Source: Terricaulis silvestris (GTDB taxonomy: Bacteria; Pseudomonadota; Alphaproteobacteria; Caulobacterales; Aquidulcibacteraceae). Taken from it: a stretch of 64,000 nucleotides of DNA. The notes under the pieces are model-generated. The model was not told where the DNA came from. It did no database searches and worked only from the letters and a program-made list of their open reading frames with translations. This document shows, one piece after another, positions 42,008 through 51,998 of the stretch. The position numbers and the translations under genes are program-made. The stretch is taken from the NCBI RefSeq assembly GCF_009792355.1, contig NZ_CP047045.1, positions 3,560,501 through 3,624,500 of the forward strand, written 5' to 3'. Within the stretch, counting starts at the first letter, position 1; every line of letters begins with the position of its first letter.

Positions 42008-42952
42008 ATGGCTCCTGCCTCCCTCTTCCGGATCGGCGCGCGCGGCTCGAAGCTGTCGCTGGCGCAGACGAGGCTGGTGCAGGCGGCGCTGGCGGCGCGG
42101 CTGGGGGTGGAGCCCGGCGTGCTGGAGATCGTGCCGATCGTCACCAGCGGCGACCGCATTCAGGACCGGCGCCTGATCGAGGCCGGCGGCAAGGGGCTTT
42201 TCACCAAGGAGCTGGACGAAGCGCTGCGCGACGGGCGCATCGACCTCGCCATTCACTCGCTCAAGGATCTGCCGACAGCGCTGCCGGACGACATCGTGCT
42301 CGCGTGCGTGCCGGAACGCGAAGATCCGCGCGACGCGTTTGTGTCGTTACGCGCGAAGGCGTTGGCAGATCTGCCGGCTGGCGCAGTGGTTGGCACCGCG
42401 AGCTTGCGGCGGCAGGCGCAGACTTTGTTCGCGCGGCCGGATCTCAAAGTCACGACGCTGCGCGGCAATGTCGATACGCGGCTGGCGAAGCTGGAAGCGG
42501 GCGACGTGGACGCGACGTTCCTGGCGCTCGCTGGATTGAAGCGGCTTGGGTTGGAGTCACGCGCGGCGAGCTTGGTTGATCCAGAAGAAGCGCCGCCGGC
42601 GGCCTGCCAAGGCGCGCTGGCTATCACGACGCGCGTAGACGATGCGCGTGTGCGTGAGGCGCTTGAAGGCTTCGAGGATTTGAATGCGCGCGTTGAGATC
42701 GAGGCCGAGCGCGCATTTCTTGCCGCTCTTGATGGATCGTGTCGCACACCGATTTCGGCGCTGGCGCGCGTCAGTGGCGACGCTATAAGCTTTATTGGCG
42801 AAACGCTGACGCCGGATGGAAAAAAGCGTTGGCAGCGCAGGGAATCCGTTGCGTTGGGCGATGATCGCGTTGCAACGGCGAGAGCGCTTGGTGCGCGGCT
42901 TGGCGGCGAAATTCGTGACGAGGCCGGCGACGCTATCGTGATGGACGCGTGA
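42008..42952 (+). CDS. hemC: Porphobilinogen deaminase (hydroxymethylbilane synthase)
   Basis: 314 residues. RIGARGSKLSLAQT opens the protein, FTKELDEAL and IHSLKDLPT bind substrate, GTASLRRQAQ follows, and LDGSCRTPISA holds Cys245, which anchors the dipyrromethane cofactor. It condenses four porphobilinogen molecules. The ATG is 12 bases after the upstream terminator region, so the promoter must overlap it or lie upstream. The hemD start overlaps its stop by one base. Confidence 0.97.
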   Translation: MAPASLFRIGARGSKLSLAQTRLVQAALAARLGVEPGVLEIVPIVTSGDRIQDRRLIEAGGKGLFTKELDEALRDGRIDLAIHSLKDLPTALPDDIVLACVPEREDPRDAFVSLRAKALADLPAGAVVGTASLRRQAQTLFARPDLKVTTLRGNVDTRLAKLEAGDVDATFLALAGLKRLGLESRAASLVDPEEAPPAACQGALAITTRVDDARVREALEGFEDLNARVEIEAERAFLAALDGSCRTPISALARVSGDAISFIGETLTPDGKKRWQRRESVALGDDRVATARALGARLGGEIRDEAGDAIVMDA

Positions 42953-43626
42953 TGCGCGTCGCGATTACGCGCGCGGCGCCGGAGAATGCCCGGACGGCGG
43001 AACGTGTGCGGGCGCGTGGCGGCGAAGCGGTGCTAGCACCGCTGCTCACAATTGTGCCGTGCGGGTACGACACCAATACAGCGGGCGCACAGGCGATCAT
43101 CTTTACCAGCAGCAATGGCGTGCGCGCGTTTCCCGATGTGCGCGGTGCGCGCAATCGCGTTGTGCTGGCGGTCGGTGACGTAACAGCGGAGGCCGCGCGC
43201 GAAGCCGGCTTCACTGACGTGCGAGCGGCCGACGGCGACGTGGAGTCTTTGGCCGCGCTGGTGCACACCTCGCTCGATCCGGCTAAAGAAAAGCTCATTC
43301 ACATCGCAGGCGATCACGTCGCCGGCGATCTTGGCGGTGCGTTGCGCGCGGCCGGCTTCACGGTGGAGCGACGGCTTGCGTATGCGTCTGTCGCGGTATC
43401 GGCCCTGCCCGCCGCCTTCAACGCGCCGTTGGATGCCGTGCTATTTCATAGCGCGCGCGCAGCCGAAACGTTTCTGGTGCTTGGCGCGCCGGGGGCTGTA
43501 CAGCTCACGGCAGCCTGTTTTAGCCAGACCATTGCAGATGCGGCGACGGCGGCCCCGTGGAAGCGGCTGATCGTGTCGCCGGCGCCACGGGATGAGGCGC
43601 TGCTCGACGCTTTGTTCTCTGGGTAA
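42952..43626 (+). CDS. hemD: Uroporphyrinogen-III synthase
   Basis: 224 residues. This family is divergent; support comes from RVAITRAAPENARTAERVRARG, the IIFTSSNGVRAF segment typical of HemD, VLAVGDVTAEAAREAGF and position right after hemC. It closes and inverts ring D of hydroxymethylbilane. ATG 42952 reads TGATG with the hemC stop. Confidence 0.9.
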   Translation: MRVAITRAAPENARTAERVRARGGEAVLAPLLTIVPCGYDTNTAGAQAIIFTSSNGVRAFPDVRGARNRVVLAVGDVTAEAAREAGFTDVRAADGDVESLAALVHTSLDPAKEKLIHIAGDHVAGDLGGALRAAGFTVERRLAYASVAVSALPAAFNAPLDAVLFHSARAAETFLVLGAPGAVQLTAACFSQTIADAATAAPWKRLIVSPAPRDEALLDALFSG

Positions 43627-43761
43627 AACTCCCCTGCTGGCGCAACCGCTTGAGCGCCCCGGCGACGGGGCCTAAGTTTCCGCTTCGGCCCGACTCGTTT
43701 CTCGCTCGAAACAGCGGAAATGTCAGGGAAAAGTCACGGAAGCTGGCTTGGGGAAAAAGCT

Positions 43762-44760
43762 ATGAGCAGAGACGACGATGAGGGCGAGCGCGGCCGCGCG
43801 GAGCCGATCGACGTTGAGTATGAGCCGGCGTACCGCGAGGAACGTCGCGGCGGCATTGGCGGTGGCACGGCTTTGGTGCTGGCGATCGCGGCAGCTGGCG
43901 TCGGCGCGGCGGGTGGTGCGGTTGCGCCGCGCGTGCCGGCGGTGGAGTCCGCGCTGAACGCGAGCTTCCCAATTTCAGGGGCAGGCGCTGAAGCAGCGGC
44001 CACGCCTGAAGGCCCGGCTGCGCTCGATGCGAGGCTCGATGCGATTGAAGCGGTGGTCAATGCGCCGTTGGCGGTTGCGGCCAGTGGTGATGCCGGTGAT
44101 GCGGGCACGGCAGCGCGCGTGTTTGCAATACAATCAGGTTTGCGTGACGTGGAAACGCGCTTGAGCGCGATGCCTTCGACGCAGGAAGTGACGGCGCTCG
44201 TTGCCGAAGTGCGCCGACTGCAAGAGGATTTGCCGGCGGTGGCGGCAGAAGCGCGTTCGGCGGCCACTGCGGCGCGTGCATCGTATGCGGTGGTGGCGGC
44301 GGCGGAAGCGTCGCGCTCATCCGGCCCCTTCCCGCAAGCGCATGCGGCGCTGGCGGCGTTGTTGCCGAACGATCCGAATGTGGCGGCGCTTGAGCCGTTG
44401 TCGCGCCAAGGCGCGCCGACGACGATCGAACTGCGCGACAGCTTCGCCCGGCTCGACAACGAGATCATTCGCGCCGCGCGGCAAAGCCAAGCAGGCGCCG
44501 GGTTCTGGGGCCGCATCCAAGCGGCGCTGGCGCAATGGATCGTCGTGCGCCGTGCAGGCTCGGGCGACACGCCTGAAGGCATTGTCGAGCGCGCCGATCA
44601 ACGCTTGCAGGCGGGACGGCTCGATCAGGCCATCGCTGAACTCAACCGCTTGCCCGCCGCGCCGAAGCGCGTCGCGCAGGCGTGGATCAATGACGCCCAG
44701 CGCCGTCTCGAAATCGACACGCGGCTCGCGGCCATCCGACAAGAATTGTCGCGGAGCTAA
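43762..44760 (+). CDS. Mitofilin-like inner membrane protein (COG4223 type)
   Basis: About 332 residues: a charged start, one transmembrane helix (GTALVLAIAAAGVGAAGGAV), then a long helical region with heptad-like spacing (ARLDAIEAVVNAP, VETRLSAMPSTQEVTALVAEV) and a C-terminal helical mitofilin-like domain (SFARLDNEIIRAARQ, RLDQAIAELNRLP). ATG 43762 is preferred over 43720 because GGGGA lies 7 bases upstream. hemC-hemD followed by this gene and hemY is a common alphaproteobacterial order. Its role is envelope organisation by homology. Confidence 0.8.
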   Translation: MSRDDDEGERGRAEPIDVEYEPAYREERRGGIGGGTALVLAIAAAGVGAAGGAVAPRVPAVESALNASFPISGAGAEAAATPEGPAALDARLDAIEAVVNAPLAVAASGDAGDAGTAARVFAIQSGLRDVETRLSAMPSTQEVTALVAEVRRLQEDLPAVAAEARSAATAARASYAVVAAAEASRSSGPFPQAHAALAALLPNDPNVAALEPLSRQGAPTTIELRDSFARLDNEIIRAARQSQAGAGFWGRIQAALAQWIVVRRAGSGDTPEGIVERADQRLQAGRLDQAIAELNRLPAAPKRVAQAWINDAQRRLEIDTRLAAIRQELSRS

Positions 44761-44765
44761 CACTC

Positions 44766-46187
44766 ATGTTGCGCGTAGCCCTTCTGCTCATCGTCGCCGT
44801 CGTGGCTGCACTTGCGTCGTGGCAAGTGATCAGCACCGACCAGGGCTCGGTCGAGATCAACTGGTTCGGCACCGAGATCACGACCAGCGCGCTGTTCGGC
44901 TTGCTGTTGCTCGTGCTGATCATCGCGGTGGCGCTGCCGATCCTGCGGCTGGTCATGTTCTTGATGGATGCGCCGGGGCGGCTTGGCAAAGTCAGCCAGC
45001 GCGCGCGGGTGCGTCGTGGGCAAGAAGCGTTGGCGCTGGGCCTGATCGCGGCTGAAGCCGGCGAGTTTGAAGAAGCGCGCCGGCAAGCGGACAAAGCGGA
45101 AGATCTGATCGACGAACCGCGCTTAGCGTTGCTGCTGCAAGCGCGGTCGGCGGAAGTCTCGGGCGATACGGCGGGCGCGGAGCGCGCTTATGCCGGCATG
45201 CTGCAGAATGAAGATACCGAAGTGCTCGGCCGCAAGGGATTGATGGCGGCAGCGCTGAAACGCGGCGACCGCACCGCGGCGCGGACGCACGCGGAAGCGG
45301 CGCTGAAAGCGTCGAAGACGGCGGTGTGGCCGTTCCAGTACGCGTTCGATCTGGCTGTGCAGCAGGCCGATTGGGAAAACGCGATCGAGACGCTCGATGC
45401 GGGCGACAAGCGCAAGATCGTTGAAGACCGCATCGCCAAACGTCGCCGCGCTGTGCTGATGACGGCGCAAGCGGCGAAGCTCGAGCGCGAGCGGCGCGCC
45501 GATAAAGCGGCCGAGATGGCGCAGAAGGCGTTCCGCATGGCGCCGGCCTTCGCACCTGCTGGTGCAATGGCGGCGCGATTGCTGGTTGGCGAAGCCAAGC
45601 CAGAGCGCGCGGCGGCGATTTTGGAAGAAGCCTGGGAGAATGGTCCGCACCCGGCATTGGCGCATGCTTACCGCGATCTCGTGCCTGGCGAGACGCGCGA
45701 AGCGCGGGCTGAGCGCTTGCGAACGTTCGCCGAGAAGCGGCGCGATCATCGCGAGTCGAAGATCGTGCTCGCGGAGCTCGCCATGGAGCGCGGCGATTGG
45801 GGCGCCGCGCAAGCGGCGCTCGAAGACGCCTATCGCGAAAATCCCTCTTCACGGATTTGCATCCTGTTCGCGCAAGTCGCGCGCGGGCGCGGCGATGACA
45901 ACGCGGCGCGGACCTGGCTGGCGCAAGCGGCCGCGGCGCCGCGTGAAGCCGACTGGTCGGATCTCGATCCGGAAGGCCCGGCGTTCCTCTACGACGACAG
46001 CGACTGGGCGCGGATGGTCTATGTGTTCGGCGACGGCGGCCAACTCGTGCACCCGCGCATGGAGCGCGGGCAGAACGATGCGCTTGGCCCGGTGCTGGCG
46101 CTGCCGACAGCCGCGCTGACGCCGCCGAAGCCGGACCTCACGGCGCAGCCGGCGCCGGACGACGTTGAAGTCGAGGAAGTGCGCTAG
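44766..46187 (+). CDS. hemY: HemY-type TPR membrane protein
   Basis: 473 residues. Two N-terminal membrane segments (LRVALLLIVAVVAALASWQV and LFGLLLLVLIIAVALPILRL) enclose the typical HemY loop with GSVEINWFGTEI. The rest is a chain of TPR-like helices (LALGLIAAEAGEFEEARRQA, AERAYAGMLQNEDTEV and more). This is the membrane HemY of enteric and alphaproteobacterial hem clusters, not protoporphyrinogen oxidase. It starts 5 bases after the mitofilin-like stop. Function in tetrapyrrole synthesis is still not clear. Confidence 0.9.
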   Translation: MLRVALLLIVAVVAALASWQVISTDQGSVEINWFGTEITTSALFGLLLLVLIIAVALPILRLVMFLMDAPGRLGKVSQRARVRRGQEALALGLIAAEAGEFEEARRQADKAEDLIDEPRLALLLQARSAEVSGDTAGAERAYAGMLQNEDTEVLGRKGLMAAALKRGDRTAARTHAEAALKASKTAVWPFQYAFDLAVQQADWENAIETLDAGDKRKIVEDRIAKRRRAVLMTAQAAKLERERRADKAAEMAQKAFRMAPAFAPAGAMAARLLVGEAKPERAAAILEEAWENGPHPALAHAYRDLVPGETREARAERLRTFAEKRRDHRESKIVLAELAMERGDWGAAQAALEDAYRENPSSRICILFAQVARGRGDDNAARTWLAQAAAAPREADWSDLDPEGPAFLYDDSDWARMVYVFGDGGQLVHPRMERGQNDALGPVLALPTAALTPPKPDLTAQPAPDDVEVEEVR

Positions 46188-46279
46188 GACGCGCCGGCTG
46201 ATCGACGAGCGCACGCAGCTCATCGACGCCACGCAGCGTACGCGAAGTAAATCGGCTACCTGCACGCGCGGAGGCATTC

Positions 46280-47182
46280 GTGGCGGATTGGACGCGGCTA
46301 GGCTTGTGCGGCGTGCTGGCGGCGCTGGCGTGTGGTTGCGCGACGCAGCCCGGTGCGCCAGCGTTCAGCGTTGTGGGCGAGGCGGAGCTGTTCGCCCCTG
46401 GTGTGGTCTCGACAGACTTTGCGGAAATCCGGCTCACGATCAGTCCGGACGGACGTACGGCGTTGTGGTTCAGCCGCAATCGGCCAGGCGGCGCGGGCGG
46501 CTACGATATTTGGATGTCGCGGCGCACAGGCGATGCGTGGGGCGAAGCGGCGCCGGTTTCATTCAATACTGCGGGGCGTGACTTCGATCCGGCGTTCAGC
46601 GCGGACGGACGGTATGTATATTTCTGCTCGGATCGGCCGGGTGGCTTGGGCGGCGACGATCTCTATCGCGTCGCGGTGACGGCCGATGGGTTTGGCGCGG
46701 TGGAGCATCTGGGCGCCGGTGTAAACAGCGCCAGCAACGAATGGGCGCCTATGCTCTCCCCTGACGGCGCGCGGCTGTTGTTCTCAAGCAATCGACCGGG
46801 CGGCGCTGGCAGGATGGATTTGTTCGTGGCGGCTCGAGCCGGCGATGGCTTCGCGGCAGCGGCGCCCGTGCCTGGCGGCGTGAACACGGCGGCGGATGAA
46901 TTCGACTCTACATATCTGGCGGACGGGACGACGATCATCTTCTCGCGCGCGCCGGACTTGGCCGCGGATCGGATCGATCTGGTGTTCGCGGCTTTGACCG
47001 CCGGCGCCTACGGCGCGGGCGAGACGCTGCCGCTGGGCGTGAACGATGCTCAGGCCGATACTTATGGGCCGATGCTGGATTGGTCGGATCGGCAGCAGAT
47101 CACGTTCTCGGGCCGCCGCGGCGGGACCGGCGACATGGATCTTTTTGTTGTGCGCTATCGCCTTGAGGGCGGCGGGCGCTAG
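46280..47182 (+). CDS. PD40 beta-propeller lipoprotein
   Basis: 300 residues. The N-terminus has a signal with two Cys (LAALACGCAT); either might be the lipidated residue, though neither lipobox is ideal. The mature protein holds WD40-like PD40 repeats: FSRNRPGGAGGYDIWMSRR, FCSDRPGGLGGDDLYRV and FSSNRPGGAGRMDLFV, with a fourth ITFSGRRGGTGDMDLFV. TolB-like propellers bind proteins in the periplasm. GTG 46280 is the likely start. The partner is unknown. Confidence 0.85.
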   Translation: MADWTRLGLCGVLAALACGCATQPGAPAFSVVGEAELFAPGVVSTDFAEIRLTISPDGRTALWFSRNRPGGAGGYDIWMSRRTGDAWGEAAPVSFNTAGRDFDPAFSADGRYVYFCSDRPGGLGGDDLYRVAVTADGFGAVEHLGAGVNSASNEWAPMLSPDGARLLFSSNRPGGAGRMDLFVAARAGDGFAAAAPVPGGVNTAADEFDSTYLADGTTIIFSRAPDLAADRIDLVFAALTAGAYGAGETLPLGVNDAQADTYGPMLDWSDRQQITFSGRRGGTGDMDLFVVRYRLEGGGR

Positions 47183-47191
47183 ATCGGGGCC

Positions 47192-47665
47192 ATGATGGAC
47201 ACGTTTGTCACCGCCCTGCTCTGGTTTTGCGCCATTGGCTGCGCGGTCATTGGCGGGCTCTTCTTCGCGTTCTCGACTTTCATCATGACAGCGCTGGGCC
47301 AGATCGATCGGCCGGCTGGAATCGCGGCGATGAACGCGATCAACGTGGTGATCCTGCGCTCCCTCTTCATGCCGGTGTTTTTCGGGACAACGTTGGCGGC
47401 GCTGGCGCTGACCGTGATCGGCGTGATGCGCTGGGGCGACCCAGGCGCGCTGGCGATGGCCGCCGGCGGCGTCATCTACGTGCTGGGCATGTTCGTCGTG
47501 ACGATGGCGTTCAACGTGCCGCTGAACAACGAGCTGGCGCGCACTCCATCCGACGAAGCGTGGGCGCGGTATCTGAAAGACTGGACGCTGTGGAATCACG
47601 TGCGAACGATCGCGCCGATCGTCTCAAGCGCACTCTTCATCTGCGCGCTGATCGCGGCAACGTAA
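47192..47665 (+). CDS. DUF1772 family membrane protein
   Basis: 157 residues with four hydrophobic segments (ALLWFCAIGCAVIGGLFFAF, LAALALTVIGVM, MAAGGVIYVLGMFVVTMAFN and IVSSALFICALIA). NVPLNNELA and YLKDWTLWNHVRT are typical of DUF1772, the anthrone-oxygenase-like group. It lies 9 bases after the PD40 gene. Start 47192 or 47195 (two adjacent ATGs). Function unknown. Confidence 0.88.
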   Translation: MMDTFVTALLWFCAIGCAVIGGLFFAFSTFIMTALGQIDRPAGIAAMNAINVVILRSLFMPVFFGTTLAALALTVIGVMRWGDPGALAMAAGGVIYVLGMFVVTMAFNVPLNNELARTPSDEAWARYLKDWTLWNHVRTIAPIVSSALFICALIAAT

Positions 47666-47730
47666 CGGTGATTGCAGTTAATTGCGGCGCGTATTTGCGG
47701 CGCGGATACGCGGTTGTGGATCGGCGCCGC

Positions 47731-48240
47731 TTAAGCCACAGCGCTGCGGCGCGGGAGCTTCCAGTTCGGCCGGACCCAGTGGCAGGTGTAGCCATCGGGA
47801 ATGCGTTCCAGATAATCCTGGTGCTCCGGCTCGGCTTCCCAGTACGGGCCGACGGGCTCGACCGTCGTTACGACTTTGCCCGGCCAGATGCCTGACGCAT
47901 CGACGTCGGCGATGGTGTCCTCAGCAACGCGCTTTTGCTCGTCGGTCGTATAGAAAATCGCCGAGCGATAGCTGGTCCCGACATCGTTGCCTTGACGATT
48001 GCGCGTGGTTGGATCGTGAATCTGGAAGAAGAATTCCAGCAGATCGCGATACGAGATTTTCTCGGGATCGAAGAGGATCTCCACGGCTTCGGCGTGCGTG
48101 CCATGATTGCGATAGGTCGCGTTCGGGACGTCGCCACCTGAATAGCCGACGCTGCTGCTGATCACGCCCGGCAGCTTGCGGACCAGGTCCTGGACGCCCC
48201 AAAAGCATCCGCCAGCCAAAACAGCGCGTTCAGTAGACAT
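47731..48240 (-). CDS. msrA: Peptide methionine (S)-S-oxide reductase
   Basis: 169 residues. [20 protein letters not shown] carries the catalytic Cys12. [47 protein letters not shown] and [18 protein letters not shown] are all standard MsrA blocks. It repairs oxidised methionine in proteins. The C-terminus lacks the additional resolving-Cys tail seen in some forms, so a thioredoxin-dependent mechanism with few Cys is expected. Confidence 0.96.
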   Translation of the reverse strand: MSTERAVLAGGCFWGVQDLVRKLPGVISSSVGYSGGDVPNATYRNHGTHAEAVEILFDPEKISYRDLLEFFFQIHDPTTRNRQGNDVGTSYRSAIFYTTDEQKRVAEDTIADVDASGIWPGKVVTTVEPVGPYWEAEPEHQDYLERIPDGYTCHWVRPNWKLPRRSAVA

Positions 48241-48389
48241 CGCTCGCTCCTTGATACCTTGACGCCAATATGTGGCTGCGCCCTGCCCCGCGCCAGCCGC
48301 GCGAGGGTGATACGATCGTACCGGTCGGCTAGATACACGGGTAGCGACGCTCGGATAGCGCCTGTTTCCGCGGTCGTGCTTGGGAGTTG

Positions 48390-48465
48390 TGGTGCCGCCT
48401 AGGTGACTCGAACACCTGACCTACGCATTACGAATGCGCCGCTCTACCAGCTGAGCTAAGGCGGC
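48390..48465 (-). tRNA. tRNA-Thr (anticodon CGT)
   Basis: Minus strand: GCCGCCT acceptor, TAGCTCAGCTGGTAGAGC D arm, GCGCA/TGCGT anticodon stem with loop TTCGTAA (CGT), T arm with GTTCGAGTC and acceptor AGGCGGC, discriminator A and encoded CCA. It reads ACG threonine codons. Confidence 0.95.
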
Positions 48466-48484
48466 CCCGAACCCGAACTTGGGC

Positions 48485-48502
48485 CTCCGGCCGAGGCCGG
48501 AG
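48485..48502. repeat. Perfect 18-bp palindrome
   Basis: CTCCGGCC-GA-GGCCGGAG lies between the 5' end of tRNA-Thr and the end of the gene at 48582. It could stop transcription of the 48582-49718 gene entering the tRNA, but no T-run accompanies it on either strand. Confidence 0.5.
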
Positions 48503-48581
48503 CGGGAGGGCGGTTTCCTACGCGCTGGGGCGAGCCAGGGCAAGGCCAGGACTGGTCAAGTTGGGTGGCGGATGGCCGCTA

Positions 48582-49718
48582 TCAGGCCGCTTTGCTGGCG
48601 CCGTCAGGTTTCACGAAATCGACCCCGGCGATGGTGCTCTCGAAATCGTGGAGAACCTCGATGGCTTCGTCGGCGTCCATCATCGGCGTCGACGAATCCG
48701 GGAAACGGAAGCGCCAGAATGAATCGATGTGGCGGATCACGCCGACCGCCTCCCCAATCGGGATAAAGAGCGACGGCGCCTTCAGGAGGAAGTTTCGGAA
48801 CGCCTGCGGCTGCCCGTCGGCCAACGCCGCGAATGCGGTGGCGTATTCGAGCAGCGTGTTGTCCACGTTCTGAAGCGCCAGGGCCATCTTCTGGAGGATG
48901 TCCTTGCGCGTGTTGGCCAGATCCTGACGCTCGTCACTGGTGGCGCCGGAGATCCGGAGCGCCGCGAAGCGCGGCTTGAAGTGCGCGAGGCCCGGACGGA
49001 TCTCGTCCATCAGCCATTTGTAGTAGAGGAAGCCTTTCCAGGCGAAGACGCCTTCGATGTATTCCTCGCCAGAGAGGCGCAGCGTTTGGCGCAGCGGATC
49101 GAGCGTCTTGGCTGTCTCGTCCGTCATCAACTTGTCAGCGAGGCGTTGTGAAAGCCCGCCAGAGTCGACGCCGCCAGTGGCGAAGGCAAGGTTCACGAGC
49201 TGCGCGATTTCGCGGCCGACAAAAGCGCGCATGCGCGCGACATCCGCTTCAGCGATGTCGAAATAGGCCCGGGCGGGATCGACGCCGAGATGGCGCAAGC
49301 GCTCGCGCATCAGGAAGGGATCGAAAGACGGCAGCGCCGCCATGACGCGCAGCAATTCGGCGTCGGCGATGAACATGGCTTCGTCTTCGTAGCCGCCCAC
49401 GGCATCGCGTAGCAGTTTCTCAAAGCGGATTTCATTGATCATGAAACTGATGCCGCCGAGTTCAAGCTCGGTGGCGGCATACGGCAGGATCACTTTGGTG
49501 GCGGTCATCGTGGGGCGCGTGAAGAGATCGCGTTCGTGTGGACGGACCACGTGTTTCAGGATCAGCGCGCGATTCAGGCGCGGATTTCGGAACAACGGTT
49601 TTGTTTGATATTCCTCGGTTTGGCCAAAACGCTCGAACGTTAGCGCGAGATTGAGCACGCGCGCCGTCGAGCCACTCGCTCGGATCAGCGAAAGATCGCG
49701 TCTGCCGTCTTTAGCCAC
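48582..49718 (-). CDS. Conserved-looking hypothetical protein, unknown
   Basis: 378 residues, soluble, mainly helical. It shows [20 protein letters not shown] near the start, then EVRFEKL-like and long amphipathic helices ([55 protein letters not shown]). Codon use is like the neighbours. I do not recognise a domain, and there is no signal or membrane helix. The aromatic [11 protein letters not shown] segment is distinctive. It stands alone between tRNA-Thr and a membrane protein gene. Confidence 0.65.
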   Translation of the reverse strand: MAKDGRRDLSLIRASGSTARVLNLALTFERFGQTEEYQTKPLFRNPRLNRALILKHVVRPHERDLFTRPTMTATKVILPYAATELELGGISFMINEIRFEKLLRDAVGGYEDEAMFIADAELLRVMAALPSFDPFLMRERLRHLGVDPARAYFDIAEADVARMRAFVGREIAQLVNLAFATGGVDSGGLSQRLADKLMTDETAKTLDPLRQTLRLSGEEYIEGVFAWKGFLYYKWLMDEIRPGLAHFKPRFAALRISGATSDERQDLANTRKDILQKMALALQNVDNTLLEYATAFAALADGQPQAFRNFLLKAPSLFIPIGEAVGVIRHIDSFWRFRFPDSSTPMMDADEAIEVLHDFESTIAGVDFVKPDGASKAA

Positions 49719-49769
49719 AGGAAAGTCCCCTCGGAGTACCTTCCTCGCACGAGCGGCCTAAAGGATCGA

Positions 49770-50318
49770 TTAACCGGTGGGCGGCAGAGCGCGTTCGGGA
49801 ATCGCGTCGATCGGCACGCCACGCGGCATGCTCTTGATCACCCAGCGCCAGAACACCGGCAGCATGGCGAGTATGACGGCGACCTTGAGCAAGGGCGCGA
49901 AGGCGTACTGATCGAGCGGCGTACGCACGGTCGCCAGCACGAACGCCAAACCACCGAGCGCGAAGAGCGCCAGCAGCAGCAGGAAGAAGTAGCGCTTCGG
50001 CGTTTCACCAATCAGCGCTTGAGCGCCAGGCTTGGCGGCAGCGAAACGCTCGGCGGCGGCCCGGACGAAAGGCGTGTAGGCCGAAGAGCGATCCTGGTAG
50101 CTGCCGGCGCTGATATAGTGGGCGTTGTCGATGACGATCTTGCGCTTGTGCTTGGGCTGCAGCTCCAAGACGTAGCGCCAGGGCCGGTCTCGCGCGGGTT
50201 CGGCGCAGAGGCGGATCGAAGCCATGTCTTTCCAGAGGTAGCGCCGCTCGCGGATGGAATTGCCGCGCGTCACCAGCGCGTCTTCTTCGACGCGCCATTC
50301 CCGCTCGCTGCGGGACAT
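49770..50318 (-). CDS. Hypothetical membrane protein with PH-like N-terminal domain
   Basis: About 182 residues. A soluble first half has strand patterns reminiscent of PH-like domains ([45 protein letters not shown]). Two membrane helices ([20 protein letters not shown] and [19 protein letters not shown]) follow, with a short tail. ATG 50318 follows GAAGGCG; ATG 50354 with GGGGAC upstream is an alternative. Any longer reading would translate tRNA-Arg and is wrong. Function unknown. Confidence 0.65.
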   Translation of the reverse strand: MSRSEREWRVEEDALVTRGNSIRERRYLWKDMASIRLCAEPARDRPWRYVLELQPKHKRKIVIDNAHYISAGSYQDRSSAYTPFVRAAAERFAAAKPGAQALIGETPKRYFFLLLLALFALGGLAFVLATVRTPLDQYAFAPLLKVAVILAMLPVFWRWVIKSMPRGVPIDAIPERALPPTG

Positions 50319-50376
50319 CGCATTTCGCCTTCTGCGATAAACGACCGGCTGCATTGTCCCCACGTTGCCACAAGTC

Positions 50377-50453
<77 letters not shown>

Positions 50454-50539
50454 TGGTCCGGAACCCAGCTTGACCGGGCGCGCGGCGGGCGACACCTCTA
50501 ACCGAGGTCGGCCACAAAGGCGAGCCTGGGAAAACCTCG

Positions 50540-51412
50540 ATGCGCGCCCTCCTTGCCGCCCTGCTCGCCGCGACCGCGTGGGCGCTCGCCGCCTGCAGTC
50601 CGCCAGCCGAACCGGCGATGTGGCGGATCGCGGATGAGGACAGCGAAATCTGGCTGTTCGGTTCGGTGCATTTGCTGCCCGAAGAGGTGAAGTGGGACGG
50701 ACCGCGCTGGCAGGCGGCGTTCGCGAACGCTGAAGAGTTTGTCACCGAGACCGACACCAGCGCGGAAGCCAGCGCCGCCTTTCCACAACTCGCGGCGCAG
50801 TATGGGACGTTGCCGGAGGGACAACGCCTCTCCGACCTGATGAATGCCGACGACCGCGCGAGACTAGGACGAGCGGCGGCGTTGTCGGGACTAAATCCCG
50901 CCGCACTTGAAGGATTGCGGCCATGGCTTGCGGCGCTGCAGCTTTCTTACGGCTATGCCCAGCGCGCCGGGCACCACTCCGAACTTGGCGTTGAGGGCGT
51001 ACTCGCGCGCCGCGCGCGCGCCGAAGGCAAGTGGCTTTCGTTTTTCGAAACGCCGGAGGAGCAGGTGCGAATTTTGGCGGATTTGGCGCCAGCGGACGAA
51101 GCGCGCTTTCTCTCCATCACGTTGCGCCAGATCGAGGAAGAAGCGGACACGATGCGCGTACTGGATCGCGCGTGGGCGCGCGGCGATGTTGCCACGCTCG
51201 ACCGCGCGCTGTCGCAAGAATGGACCGAAGGCGGCGCGGCGGTGCACGAGGCAGTCATCCTACGCCGCAACCGCGCTTGGGCTGACGAAATCGAGCGACG
51301 CCTACAGGGTTCGGGCCGCATCTTCATCGCAGTGGGCGCGGCGCATTTGATCGGCGACGATAGTGTCGTCGATCTTTTGCGCACGCGCGGCGTCGAGGTC
51401 GAAGGTCCCTAG
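50540..51412 (+). CDS. TraB/GumN family lipoprotein
   Basis: 290 residues with lipoprotein signal MRALLAALLAATAWALAAC. The family marks are the first GxH in WLFGSVHLLPEEV and the second in IFIAVGAAHLIGDDSV, a pair characteristic of TraB/GumN proteins, which resemble Tiki-type metalloproteases. Between them lies an all-helical domain. It likely acts in the periplasm, anchored to a membrane. The stop overlaps the convergent lipoprotein gene. Confidence 0.9.
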   Translation: MRALLAALLAATAWALAACSPPAEPAMWRIADEDSEIWLFGSVHLLPEEVKWDGPRWQAAFANAEEFVTETDTSAEASAAFPQLAAQYGTLPEGQRLSDLMNADDRARLGRAAALSGLNPAALEGLRPWLAALQLSYGYAQRAGHHSELGVEGVLARRARAEGKWLSFFETPEEQVRILADLAPADEARFLSITLRQIEEEADTMRVLDRAWARGDVATLDRALSQEWTEGGAAVHEAVILRRNRAWADEIERRLQGSGRIFIAVGAAHLIGDDSVVDLLRTRGVEVEGP

Positions 51413-51933
51413 CCTGCCGGCGCCGGCGGGCGAACGACACGGCCTTGCAGGTTGGCCTGCACCTCTCGCGCATCGAAGGCGTCCGGATCGTTCGCGGGCT
51501 TGGCGCCGTCAAACATCGCGATCTCGGCCACGGCTTCGTACCGGTTCACTTCGCGATAGCTCGCCGGCTCATCCCAGAACGGATCGTACCAGGGGCTCCA
51601 GCCGCGCCGGGGCGAGAAGTACCAATAGTCGTAGGCGAAGCGAGACGGGAACGGGTCGCGGCGCACGCGGGTGTCCTCGTCGGTCGCGCGGTTGGCGACG
51701 ATGAAATAGTCGTTGCCGCTTTCCAGCGTCACTTCGGCGGCGCGGTAGAGCAGATAGGTCTCGACCGTCTCACGGTCCGTCAGCGTGTTGCCGCGGAAGG
51801 TGATGCGGACGCGGTTGTTCTCGATGCGCTGTTCTTGGAAGCCGTATCGGTCGGTATTGGCCGCCTGGTACGGGGTCGCCGTTGCGCAGGCCGCCAACAG
51901 CCCCGTGGCCAGCGCAAGCAAAAGGGTTCTCAT
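51409..51933 (-). CDS. CC0125/CC1285-type lipoprotein
   Basis: 174 residues. Signal and lipobox MRTLLLALATGLLAAC, then TPYQAANTDRYGFQEQRIEN, IENNRVRITFRGN, TVETYLLYRAAEVTLESGNDYF and RGWSPWYDPFW. The YGFQEQRIENNRVRITFRGN block matches the Caulobacterales CC0125/CC1285 lipoprotein group. The function is not known; an envelope role is likely. Confidence 0.82.
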   Translation of the reverse strand: MRTLLLALATGLLAACATATPYQAANTDRYGFQEQRIENNRVRITFRGNTLTDRETVETYLLYRAAEVTLESGNDYFIVANRATDEDTRVRRDPFPSRFAYDYWYFSPRRGWSPWYDPFWDEPASYREVNRYEAVAEIAMFDGAKPANDPDAFDAREVQANLQGRVVRPPAPAG

Positions 51934-51998
51934 GGCGAGTTCTCCGGTATCCCTCGCTTTAACTATGTAGGACCCGGCGTGGTTGCGCCAATGTCAAT

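Noticed and set aside
48278-48310. A third solo copy of the DUF559-type repeat near msrA
   Set aside because: CCCTGCCCCGCG and CGCGCGAGGG look similar, but the arms pair poorly and the GAA-loop hairpin and purine-rich end are absent.
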